Shown here piece by piece: positions 37,101 to 49,100 of a stretch of DNA of 64,000 nucleotides. The notes under the pieces are model-generated. The model saw only the letters and a program-made list of their open reading frames with translations. It did no database searches and had not been told where the DNA came from. The stretch covers positions 22,561,060-22,625,059 of the forward strand of contig OX442314.1 of NCBI GenBank assembly GCA_949358305.1, given 5' to 3'. How positions within the stretch are numbered: the stretch's first letter is position 1; each line of letters opens with the position of its first letter. The translations under genes and the position numbers were made by a program. This DNA comes from Strigamia acuminata. Its lineage: Eukaryota > Arthropoda > Chilopoda > Geophilomorpha > Linotaeniidae.

Positions 37101-40100
37101 CGTATAAACAATACTGTAGCAATTGCCGAAGAGATAAGTCACTTCTATAAGTCAAACAGGTTATTTCAGACAAACACGTCAATTTGTCTTGTGAAGATGC
37201 ACCTTGTAGAAGACCGGAGCAGGAACCCAACACACAAAAACTTCTATCTCAATGCGCACTTCTTTGATAATTAATAGTGTGACATTAATGGCGTAATTTT
37301 TACAACTGAAGATGATCGTTTAATCGAAAAACCTACGGTTTTAGTTAACAGTTTGTAAGTTTAAAAGCACCATTAATGTCATTAAAATTACTTTATGTAA
37401 CCTAACATTGCTCTACTAAGCCTATATAATCTTTGCGTTTCAACGGTAAATTGTCGGACCAGCAGCCTCTTGCTCTCACTTTGAGAAACGCCGACCTTGT
37501 ACATTTAAAATTTAAATCCCGTTTGATTTATTGACACGCCGAATATTTTTTTTATTTCTTTTCAGTGCTACAGAGATTATTCGGAAGCTGTTCAGAAATT
37601 GTTAGCCGATCAATCCACTGGCAATGTAGCGGCCTATTACATTAGTCACAACGCATACGTACAGCAGCTGCACGCTTCAAACGCAATGATAGATGAATAT
37701 CATTGCCACATTTTGCCTCAACTTTTAAACGTTTGTCACTTTTTCTCTTCTTGCCAACATCAAACAAACTCACGCTACATTCAAATATGTTTTACAGGAA
37801 CTGGAAGATATTTATTTGGACCTGAGTGCGACAGTTTCCAAATCCATCACCGACTGTGCCGATATTATAGCCGCTAAGGCCCACGAACAAACAGACCGAT
37901 ATGAAAATCTAGGACTGTTGGCGAAGAATGTGGTGGCTCGCGCCGACCTCAGCAACTATATTAAATCTTTGGGAGTCGAAAAGGCACCGCAGGATTACTG
38001 CCATCACGATTTCACACCACCTCACTTTGACGCTGATGCTGTAAATATTCAAGTAAGTTTCATATATAAGTTTACACACTTGCCTATATTCAATGAATAT
38101 TGGTGCTGGGCATGCTGGCAGATGATTAAATTGTTCATTCCGCACAAATGGGGTTTTCCAGCCTCTTTAAATAGTTGATCTAAAGTGTTTTGGCATTTTT
38201 GCAAACTTTAAATTGTCGTGTTGCTAACAGCAAGTCAAGATTAAAATTTAAAGTTAATGGTCACTATTGCGAATTTGCGATCAGGATTTTACGCATGCTC
38301 TGCAACTTAGCATCCAGGGCCTTTGAGAGGCGAGATGGGGCCCAAGTCGGTCACAAATGTGGGGCCTGTCGGAATAAAATCCATAGATTTTGTTTTACAA
38401 TTTATTATTTACTTTGCAGCGATATGGCATGCCAATTATCCACTTGCAGTTTTTTGTTTTAACTCGAGAACCCCTGGAGTTTGTTTTGAAGCCCCCTTAA
38501 AGCCGAGGGCCCGAGCCAAGTAGCTCTGCTAGCCCCTCCCCTCTAACTGGCCCAGCCTAGTGACTAAAACTAATAGCAACATAGCCTCTTGGCATAGATT
38601 TAAATAAACATTCTACGGAGTACTATATGGCTGTAGTTGTGGGTTGCCACCACCAGGGTTTGCCAGTGGGCAGAGCCTGAGACTGAACATGCTACGTAGA
38701 AATCGAACTCTGTTTGGCATTTCTCGAGACATTTCCTGAGGTATAAAAGTTTTTATCTATTTTTGGGACTCGATTTTTATTTTATTTACACATACCATTA
38801 CAATTACACGGAAAACGTCCAATTTTATGGCACTAAACCTAACCTAACGTGCATAAATTGAGCCCTTTAGATTGAATTAATGGAATATTTGTTACTCAAT
38901 CCACTAATCAAATCCTATAACCAAATAATGAGTTGAGTGTTTTGCAGGTTTATATGACTAAATTACTCAATAACAACCGCTGATGTTGCCAACACCAGCT
39001 GATGCTGTGTAATAACTATAAATATAAAGTAAAACCTGCAATATTGAAACCCAACTAAACGTCACAAGAATGATGGATAACAGATAGATAAAAAAGACAA
39101 TAAAAAAGAAGTAATATCTCAACTTGAATTTTGTTGGCCCTGAAGTCTCCCTCTTGCGTCCAAATTTTTAAGCAGAAATTTTTTTAGGTAGTCAAGTGGC
39201 TGGACATGCTCGTTAGCAATATTACTCCTCCTACTATTACTACAAAATTTGCAAAATCACACATCCGTAGTAAACAAACAAGCAAACACTATCATTATCA
39301 ATAATAATAAAAATAATAATAACAGAGGCGAAACAATTAGGGTGCAGCGCGTGCTTTTGACACAAGCCCATTAGAAGATGAAGATGAAAATAGCGACTAT
39401 ATAAGCTTATCTCGCCAAGTACAGAAAATCTAAGCTACAGCTCTGCTAAAGGGCCCATCAACCCAACTACACACAGGCCCATTGACTTTTTGCTACGCCA
39501 CTGAATAATAATAATAATAATAACAGTTGTTTATTTTCTATCTTAAAGAAAGCCTGCCCCTCCCAACAGCCGAAGCCTACGAAGAGAGAGACGGGGCCTT
39601 AACGTTTTGACTTGTTTATGTCATTTAGATCGTTTAGATGAGTGCTTTCGTTAATAGGAGTGCGAATGTCTTGTTTTGCATGTATAACAAGCAATTACAT
39701 GACTTTGTGCACACACTTAAGACCTTTAAATAAAAGCTATCAGCACGGAATAAATGTAAACATGGTTAAAAGCAAGTTCAACTGCTCTTCAAAAAAATTA
39801 GTACGCATTAAAAGATGACAAATTCAACTTGATTTTGGAAACAGAAATTTGTGGTATTATGATATAGCTTCAACTCGACCACTCGTGGCCACAAAATCAA
39901 AGGCAGCAAAGAAAGAAATAAACAAACGCCCGATTCCACTGGGACTCATCCAAAACCTCGTTTAGTTCCACCCAAGCACGAAGTCCTCGGCATCCCGAGA
40001 GATAACCGAGATATTAAAGGATACATTTTACTACCAAACTTCTAATATAAAATTAAAACTGTTGACGAATTCTTCACTATTTCAACCGATTGATCGCACT

Positions 40101-43100
40101 CGGCCGATGTCCATTATGCCTTTTATATACTGTTCTAAACTTGATTTAACTTCCGGCAGACTTTAACAGCCAAATCGAAACTTATTTTCATAAATGACTA
40201 GCGAGCTTGCCTAACTTATTTATCACATTGATCTAAGAAATTGAAGCAAATTGATACTCGCAGCGCGCCCATCTCGCCTTTAAGGCTTTATTGGCCGCAT
40301 TGCGTGTTTATAAAAATTTCTATTAACACTTTTAAATTTAATTTAGGACTCCGAAATTATCCCATCATTCTCAAACGAGGTGCTAATCGATAAAACTAAC
40401 ATCGCAACAAGTCGTTCTCTCTACGATGCATTGCGTAAAGAAATGACCGAATTACACGTGACGCTAAGACAATTGCAAGACTCCTTGGACTCAACTTTAC
40501 GTATTCAACAAAGGTAGAGAAAATGTGGAGATTTGGTTGCAACACTGGAAAAGAAAGAAAAAAAAATTGAATTTCTTACAATTTGAGAAAAATCATTAAA
40601 TTTTGTTATTTTGTATTTTAGAAATTCATTTTTTTTAAAGTTAAAGTTGACACACAGTGAACAAGTGGATTAAGTATGTAGAGATGACGTCAAATGGATT
40701 ATTTGTTGCAACCAAAAGCATGCGCAAGCCGTCATCTCGAGTGCAAAGAAATAACACGTAGGTTTTGCTTGCAGGAGCGTGGAGAGTAATTTATTTAATA
40801 AAGCTAATGAGTTGCAAGAGGATATCAGCTTGAAACAATTCGATTTCCGAGTGAAACAAATCCACCTGGCTGCTGTGCGCGCTCAGGTAAGTTCATAAAT
40901 ATTGCAATAGAAAAATTAATCCTTCTCACTAGTTTTTGAAAAGCAATTGCAATGTAAATGCTTTCTCTGTGGGCGTCACGTTATCCAGGAAAGCGCTACC
41001 AGGCGGGGCTTTTGTTCTTTCTGTCTTTCTGTCTCTCTCTCTCTCTCCAACTGCATAACCTTTGACATTTCAGCTGCATGTCTTTTAGCAAGATTAAATA
41101 ATTAATCAACCATAAAAATAAACTATTCTTTTTATGGAATTATTTATTTTTTTCCTTTTCAAATTTTAAATAATAATAACAACTCGATTATTGATCTCCA
41201 GATTCATTATAAATTAAAAAATTTTTTTTTTTAAAAAGATACAGAAAAACAAACTTTTATTCCAATTTATTTAATTTATATAATGAAATTTGCATATGAC
41301 GTTTCTCGTGATAAAAACGCGAACAAAAAACCTTTTAACTAAAAATGAACTAAAAATATAGGCAAATCGCGTGTTAAACGCGTTTCTGTACATTTTTTTC
41401 ATTGAAAAACTTTCACAATTTATTTTTCAAAAATATTTTTCAAAAAAAATTAAATTAAAAAAAATTTTTTTTTCAAAAAAAATTAAATATCTCGTCCTTA
41501 ATTCTCAATTGCACTGTGGATTGAAATAAAACTGACAGTTTGTGAAGATTTTCGACCTCCTATTCACCCTGTGCAGCCCAAACGTTGGAGGGAAGTATGG
41601 TTGCATGCGATAGCAAAGTTCCAACCCATATCCCCTCGACTGCTCTTATGGTGGCTGTCTCCCGATCAATCGTCGGCAGGCGTTGAGAGCGCGCTTCAGT
41701 GACGTACATTCTGTATCAGGTGGAGTTGCTCGGAGCTAAATTGGACGACAGAAGCGATGCCAGCAATGGCAGAGACAGGAAAATGTCATCGTCCAGCACG
41801 GGCAGCATGAAGAGTAAGTGGCTTAAGGCATTTAAGAGTCTTAAGACTGGCGGTGGAGATGCCAGTGGCAGCAAGTAAGTTGTGAAAACTTCATTTCGTT
41901 TATCACCTCCTACAATGTCAACCGGAATTTGGCAGGAAAAACGACCGTAAGGAAAGCAGACCTGATGGATCGCCCATTTCACCAGGTGAAAACATGCACC
42001 TGTTCGTCGAGTACACGTTCAAGAAGATCTCGGCTTGCGATGTCTGCAATGAAATCCTTCGAGGTAAAATCATTTATCGACTCAACAATCACATTCCACC
42101 TGTAAATATTGCCACGTTTTCCAGGTCATACTCGTCAAGGCATGAGGTGCAAATTGTGTAAATACAATTCGCATGTTGATTGTCAGGCGGGAGCCGGCAA
42201 GTGTAATGTAAGTGATCAAACAAGTACAATTTTTACACTTAGTTTTAACGCGCCAAAAAGGGTTCTGAGCAGTGTTAACACGTGTTACTCGACTCGACTT
42301 GTTATTGTAGACTAAATCCATTATTTTGTTACTATTTGTGGGTTGTCGATTTTAGCGCCGGCAAATGTTTTAACGATTGCCAACATTGGGGATAATGGGA
42401 TTTTTACATATTGCAACGACTAGATAAAGAGATAGCGAAATCTAATTAATAAAAGTGAATTAGAAATTGATTTTTCAAAAGGTTAAGAAACTCGAAATAG
42501 TTTGCCCGACCTCTAAAAATAGTTGTAGCATTCCATTAAAATAAACTGGCGCGGATCAGCATTTCAAGAATTATTAATATTAAATTTAATACAGTACGTC
42601 GCGTTAATATTCAAACTCATTTCCCTGCACAAATTCCCTTCTTAAGCCTAGTACTCATACGCTTTCAGAGTCTAAATATTTTTACAGTCTTAATTTTTCA
42701 ACAGCACCATTTCAAGTGGAATGTTTATCCTCTTATTACTCAGAGTATGATAAATTTGTGGCACTCATGAAATTGTCACCAGAAAGTTTCCGTACTCTTA
42801 AACTGTGTGAGTCATTGTTGCTTGTTTTGCAAATGGCTGGTCTTTTTGCAATTAAAAAAGCATTTATTTTGTCTGAAATGCAGGCAAAAATATAATTCTA
42901 CTAACCTTCAACAAACAACGTGTTCAATTTTAGTAGTTGGGTGTCTTTGTTTGCAACCGGCTGTGACCAGTTGCAAATTTTAGATCAAAAACAAGGGAAT
43001 TCTGGGTAGACAAAACAATTCGTTTCCACTTGCAAGGGTGATTCAGAGTCTAAACAATATTTTTATGAGTACCACCCTTGGCAGGAAACTTAAGACTTTG

Positions 43101-46100
43101 ATTCCTGTTACCATTCCAAGGACGGAATGGTGTTATGAGTACTAGGCTTAAAGCAGTTTGAAGGGGAAACTAAAGTTATTCACTTAGTGAACGGATAAAT
43201 TGCACAAAAAATCAGCAACTGATTAATAAATAAATAAATTGAAACGCAAAATTGTCAATTGCAGCCCAAATCTCGATTCTTGCGCCGACAGAAGTCTGCA
43301 TCCGAGATAGAGACCGCACGCGCATCTATTGCCGTCCCACCAGAGGAGCAGAGTATGTACTTAATGATGGGTCGAAGCCGTGGTCCTTTAACTCGATTAC
43401 CGAAGACGCCCCCTTAAACCATCCAGTTAAAACAAAATAATAATTTAAAAAAATTTCTTTTTTTTTGGAAAAAAAAAATATAATTCCCTTCAATTCAAGG
43501 TGTGGTGGGAAAGGTGCAAAAAAAAAAAAAAAAAAAAATTAATTAATTAACCATAATTCTAAGAGGGATGCAATATAATTCCTTGAAATCATATTGACAA
43601 ATCTAACGTGCATGCCACACGGGTCCTCGTTGCAGAGCCAGAGCGCGTGGATCCCGTGTACCAACTCTTGAAGCAAGCGGGAGATTTGAGTGGCAAACGC
43701 GGCCCTAATCCTGCAGACAGCCTAAATTCCTTGTCCCACAAAAGGAGTTCGACCCGAGCCCCCTCAACTTCCCTGACAGTAACACCGCACGTTCCGCCTT
43801 CCTCCATCTCAGGTGCGTGTATAGGGTACATTTTCCATACCTTGAATTGATTTTCGATCAATTTATCGATCGGTTGTACTATTTTTGTTTGGCTTGTAAT
43901 ATGATGTAAGTTTCTTTCTTTTCATTTACTTTTTTTCCTTCTTTTTCTTCTTTGACCTTTTCTTTCTTTATTCGTTTCACTGTAGACGTCATTAAATGTT
44001 GATTTTTTTTCTTCTTTTCATTTCTTTTCTTTCTCAATTTATTTCTTTTTTTGTCTATGCTTGTATCTTTTTTTTTTCTTTCTTCTTTTTCACGTAATTT
44101 GTTTATTTTTTTTGTCTCTGAATGCATTCGAAAAGTAAATGACAAACCTTCAACATAATGCTGAATTATTGTAATTGAAGAATCAAACAATATTGTTGAT
44201 CCAATGTCAAGTTTCTACATAAACAAACAACTCGTGAAGAGCGCTGAAGATCCGGATTGTTTGTCTTTTACTTATTATTGTTTCGCGCTGACGTGTTTTC
44301 TCTAAATTTCATCACGTTTGTTATTACAACAAATAATTACATCTTCCATGCGAAAATTTATTCCACCTTGTTTGTCGACGTCGAGAACTTTAATATTTAA
44401 GTTCCTGATAAGTCGCAAACATCCTGCTAATGTATTAACCAGAAAATCGTCTCAAACATTAATTTTCAAAAAGATTTTCAAAGAAGAACATCAGCACTAC
44501 CGTCTTTCCCGAATGTAACACCATAGTGTCGTATTTTCTAAGAAACGTGCTCCCTCAATCGTTTTTGAATTTTACTTCAAATATTGTATACAAATTCAGT
44601 GACCTTTTCGCTGGTTTTTGCATCATAATATTCAACTTATGGCAGTCTCATCATCCCTTTTGGTGGTCTCTTCATTTAATTTTTGCGTTGTTTCACATTT
44701 TCTTGCGGGTTTTTAAATGTTTTTTTTCCCCTTCAATTTTGTTGCGTTTTTAAAGAAATGTTTTGTCAAATTTGTTGCGTTTTTTGATGTTTTTCCCAAT
44801 TTTTTTCACCTATTTGACTATTTTTCCTACATTTTTACCTTTTAAGGTATGGTGTTATATTCGGATGAATACGGTAGTGCAAGGTGAAAATTTAACAGCA
44901 TTAAAATAACTTGTAAAAATTGTGTAGAAATTTACAACTCGATTGCACACGATTCCTGTTAGTGCAAATTTAATGCCACAGGTAATTACACGATTAGTTT
45001 CACATGAAACACTACATCCGTGTAACAATTTTATAAGTGCATTCAATTTCCAAAACAAACTAATCTTTTTGATACAAAACATTACGTAAGGTTATCTGGC
45101 AATTCGCCAGCGAGTGCGAGAGAGAGAGAAAGAGCAAGCACTTTACAGAAAAGCAAACTTAGTAATAGAATCAACGTTTACTGATGCTTTTCATATTGGA
45201 TAGGTACCAAGTATGAATTGATCGATTTCCAATAACTTGACCAAAGAGAAAGAAAACGTGAATAAACTCGCAACAAATGTTTACGACACAAATTCCATTT
45301 TTCTCATTTTTTCTCAATTTTTCCACATAAAAACAAATTCAAACATATAAAAATATGCACTATTATCGAATACTTTTCGAATGTAATTTTTCTTCTGTCA
45401 CGCTGGTGGGAATTCAGTCATCATTTTTGCTATTATCTCAGACCCTCATATATGGCGCCTTTCCTACGCCCGTTCTCAAAGTCAATCTGTCGATTCAGCT
45501 GATTCCAGTGGATCCAAGAGGAATTCACGTATGAAGTCATTTTTTTTATACGCTTATTTAATTTTTCATCATCACCATCCCATCTCTCTTCATATTTTTG
45601 GGGCTTTTATTCTTCTTGTAATTGCTTTCCGTAATTTCTCACCTTTAATTTCATTTATAACGCACGTGCCGCTTACTTAATTTTAAATCTCATTATAAAA
45701 CTTTTATTTCTTTCTTCCTTAAAATTTTTTTCTTCAAAGATTGCAATATAAAAAAAAAAATAGTCTAATAATTTTAAAACGTAACAATATCCCATTTTAT
45801 ACCAGCTCCTCACAGTCCTCAACGACAGAAATTGAATCTCCGAATGAAGTCGCTCTCGCTCGATAGTCCCGAATCAAACGAATACGTACAGCGCGTCAGG
45901 CGCAGTCAACAACCGTCCAGTCTGGGCAGTTCGCATAGTCAATGTGAGTCCAACAACATGTCAAAGTGCACCCGTGTTAATCTTGTTGCGTCACAAAATC
46001 AACACTCGCGGCACAAGAACTTTAACGGACAAAGCAGAACAGTTTAAATTTTTTTTTTTTTTTTAAAAAAAAAGCCCCATAAAGATCAGGTAGATAATCA

Positions 46101-49100
46101 TTTCGGTAAAGAAACTCTCATTCAATTTCCAGTCGGCCAGAAATCCAATACGTGCAACCATACTAAGAATACAAAAACACGGTTGCGAAAGTGTGTGGGA
46201 GCTGTGGACTCTGGCCCCAAGAGTCATTTCCCCATTTTTAACCGAGAATACCAATTCTCCTTCTTGCAAAACTTGTAGTGCTCAGCTCGGCCTGTCTAAA
46301 TGTTGCACCATGCACAGTTCAATCGTCGCATGATTTGATTTAGACGTGCAGCGACGATGACAATTGAGCACGAATTTGGCAAAAGAGCAATAAAACGAGT
46401 ATAAGCAACGACAAATTGAATTTGCATTTAATTGGATAAACAGAACACGTTTTTTTCTCTCTCTCCTAGTTAAATGACCTGTTTATCAGGATCTTATAAA
46501 AGATAAAAAGTAAATTTATTCACTCTTATCATTTACTTCCAAACACCACTTATTGATGCTTATCACGCAAGTCTATACCGTCATTCAACCTGCATTTTTG
46601 AGAGAAAATTACACCGGAAGTTCAGAGGAAATTGGAAACAAAATTCTCTTTGAATATTTTCAGATAATATCTGGTGTTGATAAAAAAGCAGTATTGACAA
46701 AAGACAAAAAAAAATTCATTGGAATTGCATATTAAATATTCATTTGAATTATGCTTGCATGATTAAGTCCAGTGACAAGCAAAGTAATTGGTCTCTTCAA
46801 GTAATAACAAGAGTAAGATCATGATAACCCAAACATGTAATTACGTTTAGTCTTCATGAAACGTGCATGGTAACCACGGCAGCAGTTTGTATTCTTTTAC
46901 CTAAAGCAATGCTGGAAAGCCCCCAAATTAAGTGGAAACCAAGAGCAACAAACAGCGGCTGCACCAAGGCCGCCGTGAGACAAAATAGCGTCACAAGCAA
47001 ACAATTTTTTCAACAAAGTCGTTTGAGAGTATAATTTTCGTCAAATGTGCATGGGGTGCGTCTCACTCAGACGCCTAACTTTACCTAAAACTCAGCCTAA
47101 CCCACCAGTTTGGTGTCCCACCCAAGCAACTGCTTGCTCCGCTTGTGCCTTGCAGCGGCCCTGGGCTGCACTTTGGGGTTATCTAGTTTCCACTGGTTCA
47201 ATATGTTCATTTATTTTTCCATTTCACACGCGACAGCAAAAAGGAAAAAGATTTTTTTTGCTGTCAAAAATTTCAAAATTCAATTTTGTCACCGCAGCAC
47301 CTCAAAGCCCGGTACACAACCGTCGCCTGTTAGCCGCAAAGACACTTCGCATGAACTCCGTGGACCTTCCAGACGAAAATGAAAAATCGTTCAGTTCAGC
47401 GTCCACCTCCCCATGTCCTTCACCCGTGAGTTTAATAATTGCACGGCACATTTGGAATGAGAAAAATCAATGAGATCAATATTTTGCAGAAACCTCACCG
47501 AATATTGCCAACCAACCTGTACGTTGTTCTTTATCATTTCCGAGCACGGCAATCGGATGAGTTAGACCTCAAGTGAGTTTTCCAATCAATAAACTATTTC
47601 CCTTTCAAACTTTCATTACTCCGTCTTTCAACTCTTTGTTCGACGAAACAATAGAGCTGGGGAGACAATCACAGTGACTGACACATCAGACCCCGATTGG
47701 TGGAAAGGCAAAGGGATAAGAAGAGGCGGATTCTTTCCATCCAAATACGTTGCAAAATTAAATTCCGGTGAAAGACCTCTTCAAGTCACTCACAATCTTC
47801 AAGTGAGCGATGGAGATAATGGACTCAAATTATTACGTGATCAGGTACGAACCTAACCTTCCGTAGTTAAGTGTTTGCTAAATTTGCTTTACACTCGGTT
47901 GACCATAGTATTGATCGGCCCCCTTAACTAGTGCTAGTACAGTCTAAACTCTTTATAACGAATCGCGATATTACGAATTATCGATATAACGAATACCTAA
48001 AAATGGCTGGTTTGGCTGGCTGGCCATAGAACACCGTGTTAAAAAATTTCGTTATAACGAATTCTCGTTAATCGATTTTTCGGGTCCCTTGCGATTCGTT
48101 ATAGAGAGTTTCGACTGTACTGTTTTAGAGACTCGAGTTATTAATTAGAGTGCTTAGATGTGGTTTGAGCTGTTAGCAAGTTCAAGCCATACGTAGAATA
48201 CTCAGAATATGTAGTCGAGAAAAGTTACGCAAAGGTGTGAACGCGAAGGCAGTCAGTCCCAGATGACGGCCAGGGAACTGTGATGTTTAAAACATATTTT
48301 TCTGGGTTTAAATTTTAAAATTAATTATTGGAGACAAAGAAATGGTCCCCCCCGAGTGCCAAATACTGTAGATTCATTCCAGCTAGGTTAGCACCAGCAA
48401 GCAAGAAGCAAAAATAACCAATCACAACCAGCAACCACTCTCAATCAATGAAGTCGCTCCCGGCTGCATAAAGCCTGTTGTTTTTGCAAAATTTTATGAT
48501 TTAATTATGTTCAAATTGCCAGATTGACACCTGTCTCTGGATTTTATTGAATACAATAAAGATTGCAGCATGTTGAAATGTGATAGTTAGCTCGACAAAA
48601 TTGCACAATTTGATTGGCACATTCTTGCTTCGTATGAATCTAGCTTAATATTTACTGTAATAATAACAAAACTTTTTTTTATCATTGCATTGGCATGGCA
48701 TTGTACAGTAGTGTTAGAAATAATTCCTGGTTCACAAATAGGATTGTGAATTCACTATCTATATACAAGTGAAAAGTCTGTGGTTAGACGTTAGACGAAA
48801 ATATTATCTGTAGTAGTAACTGTTCCAGTTACATTGGCACCTAGGCCAATGTGGCCCTGGCTGCAATGTAAATAATAAATAGTAAGACATGGTTGTATTT
48901 CCAGCGAAAATGTGAACTGCGCATAACACATGCAATCAAGCTTGTTTGTCATTCACGCTAACTTAAACAAAATTATATTCTGTACTGTGGCTGGCAGTGA
49001 ATTTAAATCAATCAGCAATTCTACTCTCGCTTGAAGTAGCGTTCATTTAATTTGAATTTGAAATGTCACTTGTCAGCATACCATCATTTTCTGCTGGTTA

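Larger units (their letters stand above)
34218..37565. other. Intron 2 of the F-BAR/STAC-like gene
   Basis: 3.3 kb. Contains a dispersed repeat copy near each end in opposite orientation (34306-34400 and 37425-37497) and a degenerate tandem repeat (34900-35060). No exon recognised. Confidence 0.55.

Noticed and set aside
43879-44190. Lys/Glu-rich open frame on the minus strand
   Set aside because: Low-complexity pyrimidine tract in an intron; no start context, splice sites or family.
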